Positions 1 through 11,149 of a stretch of 64,000 bases of DNA are shown here, piece after piece. Below the pieces are notes generated by a model. It was not told the DNA's origin. It saw only the letters and a program-made list of their open reading frames with translations, and did no database searches. The DNA comes from Sipunculus nudus (lineage: Eukaryota; Annelida; Sipuncula; Golfingiida; Sipunculidae): contig CM049318.1 in the NCBI GenBank assembly GCA_026874595.1, positions 43,072,456 to 43,136,455 of the forward strand, written 5' to 3'. Position 1 is the first letter of the stretch. The number at the start of each line of letters is the position of its first letter. Position numbers and translations under genes: made by a program.

Positions 1-321
1 CTAGATCATATGGTTGTTATGCCTAAATGGGATGTTAAAATATGTACAAAAGAAATGGTAAAACAACGAGTAAAAGGGGTCCGTGGGATCCGTGAGGTCA
101 GTGCGCCACGGTCCGTAGGGTAATTTATCAACTTTTGTTGCAAAACAGACCACTTTTTATGTTTTTTCTAACACACATAATGTAAAAACGTCTTAAGATA
201 CTATTCTGCAAAATATCTCGACAAATTACCATATGAGAGTTTTAAGAAAATTAGATTTTTTCTTGGGGTCAAGGATCCGGGGTCCGGGGTCCGCGGGGTC
301 CGGGTTTTACACACTGCCAGA
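1..321. other. Non-genic sequence with GGGTCC-rich stretches
   Basis: No coding signal is seen. Two short stretches, near 75-120 and 265-305, are built from degenerate GGGTCC/GGATCC motifs, a local simple repeat just outside the fold-back element that follows. Confidence 0.5.
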
Positions 322-1195
322 AATTTGGCATATAATAAAACCCGGAAAAACTCGGAAATTCTCGGAAAAACTCGGAAATTAATAAAACTCGGAAAAATGG
401 CCGGAAAAGAAGATAAACACATGAGGAAGAATAATTCAAATGATTCATTTAACAGAGAAAGATTCAGTGCGACCATACAGCTGTTTTTTATTTGCTTAAA
501 ATGAATAAAACTACTTTTAACCGACCCTATTTAGTGTTGATCACACTGTAAATTTCCTGCGTCCGCCATCTTGGAGTCATGGTATGTCGGAAAAAAAGTT
601 GTCCCCTCGGAAATAAAGTAAATTTATGTTAACACTTTGTTAAACTGCCACATTATGGAACAAATCGTACATATTTTTAAATAAACCCAATTTTGGCAAT
701 CAAACCTATTTAATTTACACCAAAATAACTTTTAGAACTGGCGAGGACCCCTTGCTGTGGGGATCATTCCCAGATATAATTTTCCTGCGTAAGGTTTTAG
801 CTTCATTAGAAAACATGGAAAAATTAAAAAGTAAATCATCGACAAATATACTGTTTATTTAGTAAACAATTCATGTAAATAAAAGATATATACAAGTACA
901 ACATATTATAATGGAGTTGTTGATATATACATGATATAGGTATCTGTGAATCATTTTCAATATGAGATATTATACACATTAAAAGATTCACAAAAGTCAC
1001 TTGGCTTATTAGTGTTTAAACTATACAATGATAAATGTTATTATTGTTCTCAAGGATTCAATTGAAACATTTCCACATCTACAGTGTAGTTACAATATGG
1101 AATTCCTTAAAAAATAAAATTTCTTATAACATTAAAAAAAATCATGACAAATACATATATTTTATGCAGAATTGTATGGACAGTGAGTTGTTTAG

Positions 1196-1254
<59 letters not shown>

Positions 1255-1950
1255 ATATGCTTCGTCATAAATTGTTACTCTTTAAAACAAAATTTATATT
1301 TTAATTAAGTCATATGATTTCAGTAAATGATGAAAATACATATATGGTGTAAATCTGTGGGTTATAATGGTATAATGAATTGTTTACTAAATAAACAGTA
1401 TATTTGTCGATGATTCACGTTTTAATTTGTCCATGTTTTCTAACGAAGCTGAAACTGACGATGTTCTGTCTGTGACTTACGCAGGGAAATTATATCAGGA
1501 TCCCTGGAGCAAGAAGCTCCAGCAAGTTCTAAAAGTTTGATTGATAAAAATTAAATAGATTTGGATGCCAAAAAAGTATTAATTTTGATTTATTTAAAAT
1601 AGTTATGCTTTACTTCATAATGTGATTGTTTAACAAAGTGTTAAAGAAACATTTACTTTATTTCCGAGGGGACAACTTTTTTCCGACATACCATGACTCC
1701 AAGATGGCGGACGCAGGAATTTTACAGGGTGATCAACACGAAAAGGGTCGGTTAAAAGTAGTTTATTCCTTTTAAGAAATAAAAAAATAAAATGTATAAG
1801 CACACTGAATTATTCTCTGTTATATGAATCATTTGAATTACTCTTTTACATGTGTTTTTATGCTTTTCCGGCCATTTTTCCGAGTTTTATTAATTTCCGA
1901 GTTTTTCCGAGAATTTCCGAGATTTTCCGGGTTTTATTATATGCCGAGAA
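322..1950. mobile_element. Fold-back (long inverted repeat) element
   Basis: The left arm (about 322-876) and right arm (about 1374-1950) are imperfect reverse complements over some 550 bp. Matching landmarks include AACTCGGAAATTAATAAAAC, CCTGCGTCCGCCATCTTGG and CAAATATACTGTTTATTTAG. The central 500 bp is unpaired and carries a (TA)n run. Arm ends are rich in CTCGGAAA repeats. No transposase is visible, so this looks like a non-autonomous fold-back or large MITE. Exact termini and a target duplication could not be fixed by eye. Confidence 0.75.
1198..1252. repeat. (TA)n microsatellite
   Basis: About 27 TA units lie in the spacer of the fold-back element. The poly-YI ORF that crosses it is an artefact of the repeat. 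Confidence 0.95.
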
Positions 1951-2321
1951 ATTTCTAGACTGGTACCCCCGCTTTATTGTGACCCTGTTGCTCTCAATCA
2001 ATCACAGATTTGCAATCGCAGAGAGAGAGGGGGGGGGGGGGGGCGCCGCAAGAAGAGAGCGAGGTACCAGTCGTATAAAATACGGGACTTTAAATAGTCT
2101 CTTACACAGACACACGGGGGCGCTCTGCAAACCCCAGTTTACAGGGACTCAAAATCGGATGTCGCCGGGATGCATTGCCGGACGTAGCCCGATTTAATCG
2201 GACTCAATATAATTCGGTCCCGCCATATATTTAGTCCGACAGCCATACAGTGAGAATTGGGCTTTACTTTTAAGCTTATGACTACACACCACCCGAATGC
2301 CCTTGTAGTCAGTGTCATCAG
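1951..2321. other. Unassigned spacer
   Basis: It contains a short GA run and a G tract (about 2020-2042) followed by non-repetitive sequence. No gene, RNA or recognisable element is seen. Confidence 0.4.
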
Positions 2322-2659
2322 CAGTGGCGAAGCAAACTCTAAATTATTGGGTGGCGAACTTCATAAATGCGGTTGCTAAGCAGCCGCAACGAGGACGCGA
2401 AGCGCCCGGGTAGGGAGTGGAACTCCCCCTTCCACGATGTGGAGAATTTTTTTAAATATAAGGTAAAAAGTTGGCTTCTAATGCTACCTGAGGGAACATT
2501 TCTTTTATAAAAACTCCAATTAAAGTACATCAAATTTATTCAATTACCATCATATATGATCAATTTCTACAGTAAACATTTTTATTCATCCATTTTCTCA
2601 GCAAACATCAATCTAATGATGTTAAAATAACACACACATTAGCATATATTTCCTAACTT

Positions 2660-4440
2660 TCACATTGTTGAATTGCTTACTACTGAGGACATTAAGCAAG
2701 GGTTCAAAAATACGGTTTTTTCTTTTCTCATTCCTGGAAACAAAATCCTTGGCAATTCAAGCAAGTTTAGCTTGTCTGTGTCATCCTTGTTGATATGTAG
2801 TACCTTCAGATTTTTTAGCCTTTCTTGTGTCATTGATGACCACAGGTACGTTTTGACCCGCCTCAGACTTGAAAATGATCTCTCTGCAGTTGCAGTGGTT
2901 ACAGGGATTGTCATATACAGACGGATGAGCTTATCAGTTTGAGAGAATTTTACATTTGTTAATAGGAACATGTCAGCAATCGTTGTACCGTTTGTTACTT
3001 TGTTTAGTACTCTGAACTCAGTGCAGTTCTGCTTCCTCTCTTGCACAAATTCTGGGAAAATCATGATTTCTCTCTTTAGTTTCTTGAAATCTTTTCCTTT
3101 TCAACTTTTCATTTCAACCAAAGAAACTGGGATGGTTATCTCCTTGTCCATGGTATCAGTGGCATTTCTTATGTTCTTATGAGAAGTTACTCAAAGTCGG
3201 CAGCTATCTGAATTCCCTTCTGGTAAAGGCGCCTTTCAATTTCATTGTACTCGGGGTCAATTGCTTCAAAATACTGGACTTTGAAATACTGCTCCACGGG
3301 GAATTCTGCAGGATCTGATCCCTCATTATTACGACGTGGACGCTACCTGTATCTTGGGAGCTTGGGCTCTTCGACCTTGTCTAGAACACCTCCCTGTATT
3401 TTCCTGAAGAAGCTTTGGAAAGTGTTGTCAGTTCTTTTATTCTCAAGATAGTTCCTGACATTTTGGGCATGCTTTTTTGCCTCTTACAGTGTTGTACACT
3501 TGTACTGTAGTTGCTGAGTAAGCTCATCTGTGCCACTAAAGATCAGCTGGGCCAGAAACAGTCCAAAATATGTATTGAACTGAGCCATGTTGTCTGCAAT
3601 TCCACCCGCCTGTACTTCATCCAGAGTTACCAAAATGGCTTCATAGTTGGCAAGTACAGCTTTTATGGCATCATAGGGGTTTTATTCTCACTGCTTTCCC
3701 CGAAATTTCATTCTTATATCTTTTGGGTGACAATTTTATCATTCTGGCTAGTTCTGTAAATACTTCCAGTGCCTTCCGTAATGGTACATATTATTTTACA
3801 GCATCCTGCAGGGAAACGTTTAGCGAATGAGCAAAGCAGTGGACTGTCATAGCAGACAACTCCTCAGCCTGTAGTTTTGTTGCCACCCCACTTGCGTGAC
3901 CCATCATATTGGCGGCACCATCATATGCTTGGCAACGGCAGTTTGAAAGAGATAAACCATAACGATTAAGTCAATTGCTTTCCAGTGGCTGGCTTTCTCA
4001 TGAGTTTCAAATTTTTCAATGGCCTTTTTCCGATTGCAAAAAACAGAGTATGTAAATATATTTTGTCAAACCACTCGGCCTTGAATACTTTGAACTCGTT
4101 CTTTTTTTCCGGTCTGCTTTTAGTTTTTAACAAAGTGGTAGCATCCCTAGGTTGGTGTGGGTCCTCTGAGCGACAACAGTAGCAGCATCATTTATATCAG
4201 GACAAGTCACACCTTCTGTGTTGTTGGAAGCAGCACAAATGTCATGGCACTCATTTGCATCCACCCTGGAGCCTTCTGCAGTTTCACCTGAACTCGTTGT
4301 TTTTGACCTCTGGCTCTTTTTTCTCTTGATTACTGGTGGGGAAATAAAAATAAAAACGTAAAATAGATAAAGGGTTAAGGAACTAACTATCTCACGCCAC
4401 AATATGGTATCAACTTGAAGCTCTGTAACCAACTTGAGTA
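2660..4440 (-). pseudogene. hAT transposase, ZMYM1/TTF-zinc-finger type, degenerate
   Basis: Read from right to left, several family segments remain in different frames. A TTF-type N-terminal block lies near 3970-4130 (PEKKNEFKVFKAEWFDK, then KAIEKFETHEKASHWKAI after a frame change). A central block near 3790-3960 contains CQAYDGAANMMGHASGVA and HCFAHSLNVSLQDAV, typical of the RNase-H-like catalytic region of this family. A further block near 3190-3330 contains RPRRNNEG and QYFEAIDPEYNEIERRLY. The C-terminal hAT dimerisation segment is at 2700-2900 (TTATAERSFSSLRRVKTYL, MTQERLKNL). In its family the protein cuts and pastes the transposon. Here frameshifts and stops leave no ORF over 134 residues, so it is inactive. 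Family assignment rests on motif recognition. Confidence 0.8.
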
Positions 4441-5062
4441 GTGGTATTGTATAGTGCAGACTATAATATTAATATCACTGAGTAAATAAGTTTCGATTCA
4501 TAAATGTGCACAGGGATTTCCATTTTGTTTTTTGATAGTGATAGATCCATGGTAAACCCCATCCTTATATTAAATTTAATGCATAATCATTGTTCCTTCC
4601 TTGCACTGCCACCAGATAAAGTACATATAAAATACATATAAAATACATAAAAAGTTTCAGAAAGGGGGGGGGGCATTGTGCTCTCTTTGGATGTGACTGG
4701 TTTATCCTCTTGACCTTCCCTTTGCCCCACCCCCCCCCCCCCCCGAAAAAAGGCTTATGCTTATAAACTCAATGTTCAAATATAGTCTAAATGGGTCAGA
4801 TGTCCCCTCCCCCCAATCCCCCCTCAGAAAAAAAGGAAAAATGATAACCCAATGTTCAAATACAGTAATAAACGGCTATAAGCCATGTTGTCATATAGTC
4901 CTGTCAATTAATTTGAACGCATTGTGATATATTTATGATAAATAAGCCAGAGCCACTTTCCATGCATCTTGTAGAGCAAGATAAAATGGGCCACTTTCTA
5001 CAGAAATTTTAATCATTATTTTTCATACTAGTTCACTCTGCTTGAAGAAACTAGCTATGCTA

Positions 5063-5071
5063 TTGGTTTTC
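5063..5071. repeat. 9-bp target-site duplication (left), TTGGTTTTC
   Basis: It pairs with TTGGGTTTC at 5537-5545, with one mismatch in nine, and brackets the small TIR element. Confidence 0.75.
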
Positions 5072-5536
5072 TACGCTCTTTACACAGGGCTTTACCTATA
5101 GGCCTACTACCTATATCGTAAGTGCTGTTTGTTTTAACCTCGTATCCTGAATCTCTACACCAGAGGGGAGCACTGTATTTTGGTCCAATCAGATGAGACC
5201 CTGTGCTGAAAGACAAGACGGTTTACCAAGCGAGCGAGGAATACACGGAGCCAATGTTGTTCATTTCGTTTTGAGTGACAGCTCATCGCCCCGGCAACCG
5301 TTTAAACCAGCCACAGGCTAAAAAAGAATGGCCCCGCACGTGGTTTCTGGGCGGAGCCTGATGCCTGTCGAGTGTTTCTTGACTGGCATTTGGTCGGCTG
5401 CCAGTCGCATCAGCAGTTTTTACAGCAGACAGGCACACTACCTGGTGTTTAAGTGAAACATAAATGGTCAAAGCAGGCAGCGGAAAAATCAGTAGCTTCT
5501 TAAGAAGCGCTAGATTTCCGCTGCCTCGGGAGCGTA
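5072..5536 (-). mobile_element. Non-autonomous TIR element with 9-bp TSD, copy 1
   Basis: The ends are TACGCTC and GAGCGTA. A 9-bp target duplication (TTGGTTTTC/TTGGGTTTC) flanks it. Next to the right end is a hairpin made of GCAGCGGAAA and TTTCCGCTGC around an AGCTTCTTAAGAAGC palindrome. It is related, in inverse orientation, to the longer copy at 40490-41183, sharing for example GGCTCCGTGTATTCCTCG. A 9-bp duplication suggests the Mutator-like superfamily, but no transposase is present. The element is nested in the hAT remnant. Confidence 0.8.
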
Positions 5537-5974
5537 TTGGGTTTCCTTCATTTTGGATGTTTAGGATTCTTATTGCTGTCCATTGCTACTATCAGTGCTG
5601 GAACAGAACTCGGTTACAATATACTAGTACGTGTGATCTGTGCTAGGCAGACTGTGCACATGCATATGTTTACAGAGGTCAATGTCCACTGCCGAAGCAG
5701 AGGTGACCACTCAGCATAGCTCAGTCCAGCCAGCATGCATCCTGTAAATCATACAGTATATGTGCATGTCCAGCCTCGGGCTACATAGGCCAGGGCAATT
5801 AGTGTATCAGGTGTATCTGGTTTAGGGGCAAATGTCTTCTGCTGTGAGACTTGTCTGTTTCATGGATTCAAAAATACTCCTGCCCCCCCCCCCCATCCCC
5901 CACCCCAATACCACTGATTCCTACGCCACTGAACAGGTGTTACTATTATCCCCCCCCCCCCCCCCCCCCTCCGT

Positions 5975-7094
5975 GCCAGCGCGTCACTCTCCCAAGTGGG
6001 CTCTCAGTCCTCTCAGACGCTGAAACTATTAAAACCTCTGATCATTTGCCCGTGTTAACGTGTACTAATTATATGTGTACCCCCCCCCCCCCGGGAAAAA
6101 AGTGGCGATATTACCAGTTCGATTGGAAAAAGCTGAGAGATCCGTCAATCAAAGGTCAGTAATGTGATAATCTTAGTACGCGTCTCCAACGTATTGATAA
6201 ACCCGATGCATTTAGTGAACTGTTCAGAGGCAGATCTAATTTATGTGCTGACAATTTAACTTCAGCGTTACTTAAAGCAGGATCAGGGTTAGTTCGGCGC
6301 AATTAAACGTTACTCTCCTCATATCAAGCCCAAATGGTCATAGTTTCTGAAACCTTACCATGATGAAACGGCCACCTTACGCCATTGTTGGATACGCGAA
6401 GGTCGCCCCAGGGGCATGGAACATGATTCATACGTAAAATGCAAATCTGCTTAAAGGGCTTTTCGGCGACAAATGCGGCAGTACCTTTTAAATAAGGATT
6501 TGGAACTGTATGAAAACATTGACCAAGGTTCAGATGTTGACATAGATCAATTAAGGTCGAATATTCGACGAGCCCGGGGTGCCAAACAAGGTCGCGATCT
6601 AATTACCCCAATTAAGTTTGGATATATTACATAAAGGAATCCTGTAGATTCAGCTAAAGCTTGGGCAGATTATTTTCATTCGCTTTATACCCCAATGACA
6701 CCCCTTTGTTTTATAACATGTTTAGAGATAAAATTGAGGAGGCACTGTATACACGCAAAACCGAGTGTAACGAATTGATTGGACAGTAAAATTGCAGAAG
6801 AGGAGGTTTATTTGGCAATAAAATCTCTGAAAGCAGGAAAGGCAGGAGGATACGATGGCTTGATGAATGAACATATCAAATATGGTGTAAAAATTATCGG
6901 TCTTTTTTAACATTGCTTCTTTATTGTAAACTTCATTAAGAATTAATACCGCGTGGTATTAAAAGAGGCGTTATTATTACTTTACTCAAAAATCCTACAA
7001 AAAGTCATTCAAATGCAGATAACTACAGGGGCATAACCCTTCTTCCCTGTCTTTATAAGCTTTCAGAGTTTATAATTCTTTCCAGAATAAAACT
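5975..7094 (+). pseudogene. Non-LTR retrotransposon (LINE) fragment, 5' half
   Basis: It contains the end of an APE-type endonuclease (TSDHLPVL near 6037, holding the SDH active-site motif). After several breaks come reverse-transcriptase segments: EEVYLAIKSLKAGKAGGYDG near 6795-6855 and NYRGITLLPCLYKLSE near 7020-7070. Together these are the endonuclease-linker-RT order of APE-type LINE ORF2. Numerous stops and frameshifts make it inactive. The segment ends at 7094, where the Gypsy-type element is inserted, and resumes at 13486. Confidence 0.8.
7091..7094. repeat. 4-bp target-site duplication AACT (left)
   Basis: AACT precedes the 5' LTR and is repeated at 13486-13489 after the 3' LTR. Removing the element and one AACT restores the interrupted LINE reading frame. 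Confidence 0.85.
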
Positions 7095-7923
7095 TGTTAC
7101 AGATGTCTTTTTTTATTGTGTGACACGGGCGTAACTCGTGTTGTAGCGACCTCGCCTGACCGGGTGTTGCACTCTCAGTTTAATCCGGACTGGTTGAACT
7201 CTCGTTGTCATGCTATTCTGGGGTTTTCTCGCCTGGCTGAGCCGGGCGAGCTCACGCGTGAACCCTGATATGTAGAGACATGGCATTCGTTGTTCTGGAT
7301 GTTTCCTGTAACGCGTGTGTACGGTGTACTATGTTTGATTCTTTATATTGTTCGAGAAATAGAAAGTTCTCGGCTTGAGATGAGAAGCTGTAAATAGGGG
7401 CTGTGTTTTGAATATTTCAGCGGACACAGAAGAGTGGGACCTTTTCCGATACATGCAGCTGTTAGAGATTTTCTTCAAATTTATGACGGATTTTATGTAG
7501 TCTTCAGTTTGCCTTTCGGATCACTGCTAGGATTTCAGTTTTGGATAACAGTAGATTGATTTTGTAATTACATTAGACTGTTATTCTCCGAGAGAATTTG
7601 TGTGAACTGTTCGTCCGGCTTATACATTTTAAAGGACTTTTCGCTGTGACAGTGGAGGTATCCAGGTACTGTGCACTTTGTTTATTTTACTGTGATTATA
7701 TTAATTTGCTGTTATATTGTTGTTGTACTGTTTAATTGTATTGATTTAGTGTATTGTTTTAAGAATAAATTATAGTTATTTGGTAACAAAAAACCACTGA
7801 CTTCTTTATTCATTCCCCTAACATTTCACGCTGCCTAGTGTTACAGAATCTGATTTTTTTTCTCCATTACAAAATTTCTGTTCATCACGCATACGTGATC
7901 TGTTGATATTAGGTTCCGTAACA
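7095..7923 (+). repeat. 5' LTR of the Gmr1-like element
   Basis: It starts TGTTACAGATGTC and ends TTCCGTAACA. AATAAA at 7764-7769 may be the polyadenylation signal. The sequence AGCTGTAAATAGGGG near 7387 corresponds to a proper TATAAATA box in the solo LTR at 55604-55611, so it probably marks the promoter. Confidence 0.9.
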
Positions 7924-7929
7924 TAAAAT

Positions 7930-7947
7930 TGTGGGCTCGTCTGGGAG
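7930..7947 (+). promoter_or_regulatory. Primer-binding site, tRNA-Pro-like
   Basis: TGTGGGCTCGTCTGGGAG lies 6 bp after the LTR. It differs from the complement of the 3' end of animal tRNA-Pro (TGGGGGCTCGTCCGGGAT, recalled) at three positions. The tRNA assignment is from memory and is moderate. Confidence 0.6.
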
Positions 7948-8090
7948 GCTTAATAGTTTTGAAAATTTATAAGGCCTTGACTTGGACACATTGTTTTTTC
8001 ATACATTGTTTACAAGATTACATATTGTTTACAATACATTGTTTACAGGATTTATCTCAGTGTTTTTTGTTATTGTTTTAACATCTTAAC

Positions 8091-9269
8091 ATGGCAGATT
8101 TCAAACCTGAGACATTTGTTGACGATACCGACCCTGATCAACTTAAACAGTTGACAAAGGCACAGTTGTTGCGTTTGGGACAACACTTATAGAGCGAAGT
8201 GTGAAGAAAAGCTTTGAGAAAGCCTGATATCATTGCTGTTACAAAGTGTATTGACTGGCAAGGCCAGAGAAATTTATACAGAGCTTTCAGTAGAAGCTGC
8301 TGCTGACTATGACCTGGTAAAACGGTTAATCCTAAAAGGTTATGAGTTAGTTCCGGAGGCTTACCGCCAGAAATTCAGAAATTGGGAAAAGCACAAAGAA
8401 CAGGCCTACGTCGAATTTGCTAGGACAAAAGAGCAGTTGTTGATCGCTGGTGTAGTTCTAAAAAGGTAATGAAATATGATGACAATTTGCGCCAGTTGAA
8501 TTTGCTTGAAGAATTTAAGCGCTGCATTAACGCAGATGTTAAAACTTTTCTTGATGAGAAAAGTCCTGAAACACTTTACATTGGCATTTTTGCTGCTCAA
8601 TTAGCTGATGATTATTCATTAACACACAAAATGTCCTTTACTAGCAAATCAAACCAGTCATTCACAAACAAGAATGTAATTCAGTATGGTCAAAAGAAGT
8701 TTAAAGCGCAGTCACCCAGTACTAGTAGTCCTGATAGTTCAGCAAAGCCCATTGCTACACCTCAGTCCACGTCCACTGTGTCTAAGTCCAACAAATACCA
8801 GTCATTTGCGAAGAAAATCTGTAATTACTGCAAGAAGGAGGGTCACCTAATATCTGACTGCTGGAAACTTGCGAATAAACCTTCTGGTTTTGTTTCAAAA
8901 TCTATGCATAGCATTGTACAAGAGCCAGGCTCTTTTCATATAAATAAGGGATACAACTCCGTTATTGACTCTAATAAAGAGTTTGATGCTACGGAGGCCC
9001 ACGTGCCGTCTGACATCAAAGAAGAATCCGTAGCTTGCGGGGTAAAAACCTCAATTAACTACTGCGAGGAATTTAATAAGGCTTGGTCCTTTCAAGACTC
9101 CTGTGAGGAGTATTATTTAAATAAGGCTAAGTCCTTTTATGACTCTTACGAGGGCGTTTCAAATGATGCCAGGCCCTCTTATGACAAACAGAAGTTTGTT
9201 TCTGCTGAGGAAAATTCCTATGTTGACTCCCATGAGGAGTTTGATGATAAAAAGGATGTAGATTCCTAA
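8091..9269 (+). pseudogene. gag: Gag of the Gmr1-like element (capsid and zinc knuckle)
   Basis: Translation can begin at ATG 8091 (MADFKPETFVDD) but meets a stop at about 8189. A capsid segment follows at 8233-8465 (LLQSVLTGKAREIY, ELVPEAYRQKFRNWEKH), then a frameshift near 8435 leads to YDDNLRQLNLLEEFKRCI. A CCHC zinc knuckle (CNYCKKEGHLISDC) lies at 8820-8860. An acidic C-terminal tail with repeated Ser/Tyr/Glu-rich segments ends at 9269. In intact relatives Gag forms the particle that packages the RNA. The ELVPEAYRQ-FR segment resembles the retrotransposon capsid region considered ancestral to the vertebrate SCAN domain, an idea I recall from the literature. Two breaks make it non-functional. 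Confidence 0.85.
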
Positions 9270-9290
9270 GATGACTCTGAAACAGATTTT

Positions 9291-9910
9291 ATGACTGACA
9301 CTGTTAATGTCAGTTCTTTGTTTGATGAAACTGAGGTAGTAGATTCCTCTCCTGACTCTGAAATGGAGTTATTTGAGCAATTCATACATGATGCTTTTGT
9401 ATCACTTTCAAGTGATTTTTCAGATTCTACCCCTATTAGAATTTTGAGGGACACTGGCCAAACTCTCATGTTAGGAATCACTTTGCCATTTTTTATAGGT
9501 CCTTTACTGGTGCACATGCACTTGTCAATGGCACACTTCAGTTCCGCTTTACAGTATACATTTAAAGTCAGATTTGATTTCTGGGAATATTACTGTTGGC
9601 ATAAGAACTACTTTACCTTTTAAGGGAATTCAGTTGCTGCTAGGCAATGAAGTTGCAGATGACAAAGTACAGCCTGTACCAATAGTGACAGAAGAGCCGT
9701 CACCTGATCAGGACACTGATCCTGAAAGTCAGGAAATTCCTGGTTTGTATCCTTCATGTGCTGTAACTAGATCTATGGCCAAGAAAAACACACATGAGGA
9801 TAATGGTCCAGATAATAACACTCTGGGAGTCACTAGTGACTCGTCTATAGACTCGCCCGTACAGGACCCTGATAGTTCATGTTTTTTTTCCAAGGGCAGT
9901 TTCTAAAGAT
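9291..9910 (+). pseudogene. Aspartic protease region of the Gmr1-like pol
   Basis: The segment ILRDTGQTLML places the catalytic Asp-Thr-Gly at 9450-9458. A frameshift near 9570 is followed by SGNITVGIRTTLPFKGIQLLLGN in another frame, which matches the distal half of retropepsins of this group. The tail includes CAVTRSMAKK. In intact relatives the enzyme processes Gag-Pol. The split reading frame makes it inactive here. Confidence 0.75.
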
Positions 9911-9929
9911 GAACTGTTAAAGAACTAAG

Positions 9930-11075
9930 TTTGTTTCTATGTCAAAAATGGAGTGCTTTTGCGTAAATGGCGACCACCTGATGATGAGTGGGCCATCAAA
10001 CATCAAAGTGTAATGCCCAAAAGCTTTTGCAATGAAATTCTAAGCATAGCACATGAGGCTCCTTTGTCTGACCATTTAGGTATAAATAAAACTTATCAAA
10101 AAGTTAGTACACACTTCTATTGGCCTAACCTCAGGAAAGATGTTGTACAATATGCCACACATGCCAGATGGTAGGCAAACCCAATTAGAATCCTCCTAAG
10201 GCCCCACTTAGGCCTATTCCAGCTTTCGAGGAACCATTCAGTAGGATTATTGTTGATTGTGTTGGACCCCTGCTCAAAACAAAATCTGGACATGAATACT
10301 TGCTGACAATTATGTGCGCATCTACCAGATTCCCTGAGGCAACACCATTGCGCAAAATTAATGCCAAAAGTGTTGTCAAAGCTCTGACCAAGTTTATTAC
10401 AACTTTTGGATTACCAAAATCCGTCTCGTCTGACAAAGGGCCTAATTTTATATCTGGCTTATTCCAACAAGTTATGCTTGAGCTAGACTTGAAAAACAGT
10501 ACAACTCTTCGCCATACCATCCTGAAAGTCAGGGCGCCCTGGAGCGTTTTCACCAGACATTAAAAAACATGATTAGGACTTATTGCTATGACACACTGAA
10601 AGACTGGGATGAAGGAATCCACCTATTGCTGTTTGCTGTCAGAGAATCCTTTCAAGAGTCCTTGGGTTTCAGTCCCTTTGAACTAGTTTTCGGACATGGA
10701 CCTCGAACTGAACTTCCATTGAAACTGCTTAAAGAAAAACCCTTGTGTGAGAATCCTGATTTTCTAAGTATACTGCAGTATGTCTCAGACTTTCGCACTA
10801 AACTAAACAATGCTTGTGAGATTGTAAAGTCAAGACTAAAATCTGCACAAAATAAAATGAAAACAAAGTATGACAAGCACACTGTAAGTAGGACGTTTGA
10901 GCCTGGTGAAAAGGTCCTTGCCTTACTTCCCATCTCTGGCAGACCTCTGCAAGCTAGGTATTTTGGTCCTTACATTGTTGACAAGAAAGTCATTGATTTA
11001 AATTACATACTGTTGACACCACATAGACGTAAGAAGAAACAACTGTGCCATGTTAACATGTTGAAACCATATTAT
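9930..11075 (+). pseudogene. Integrase of the Gmr1-like pol (upstream of RT)
   Basis: An HHCC zinc-binding region is present: the two His lie in the segment AHEAPLSDHLGINKTYQ, and CHTC appears at about 10154 after a one-base frame change. The DDE core follows, with Asp in IVDCVGP near 10250, Asp in SSDKGPNF near 10430 and Glu in GALERFHQ near 10535, the last in a different frame from the second Asp. Further on are WDEGIHLLLFAVRES, GFSPFELVFGHGPR and a GPY/F-like segment (ARYFGPYIV) near 10965, then HVNMLKPYY. The family role is insertion of the cDNA. Frameshifts disable it. Its place before RT defines the unusual order of the element. Confidence 0.88.
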
Positions 11076-11149
11076 GACAGAAATAGCACATCAGATGTTG
11101 TACAAAATGTTACTGCTGTTAATTGTATAAAAACTGACCCTGACCCAGT

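Larger units (their letters stand above)
2322..5931 (-). mobile_element. Decayed hAT DNA transposon
   Basis: The left end starts CAGTGGCGAAGC and the right end, read inward on the minus strand, starts CAGTGGCGTAGG. Both fit the CAG-rich GGCG termini common in hAT elements. The minus-strand transposase remnant lies between them. The 8-bp flanks (GTCATCAG and AACAGGTG) do not match, so either the target duplication has decayed or one end belongs to another hAT copy. A smaller TIR element sits inside at 5072-5536. Internal C and G tracts are common. Confidence 0.5.

Noticed and set aside
2322-5931. An 8-bp hAT target-site duplication
   Set aside because: The flanks GTCATCAG and AACAGGTG do not match, so I report the hAT ends without claiming a duplication.
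5832-6162. Proline-rich ORFs
   Set aside because: They are produced by C homopolymer tracts. Only the C-terminal SDHLPVL part belongs to a real, decayed LINE.
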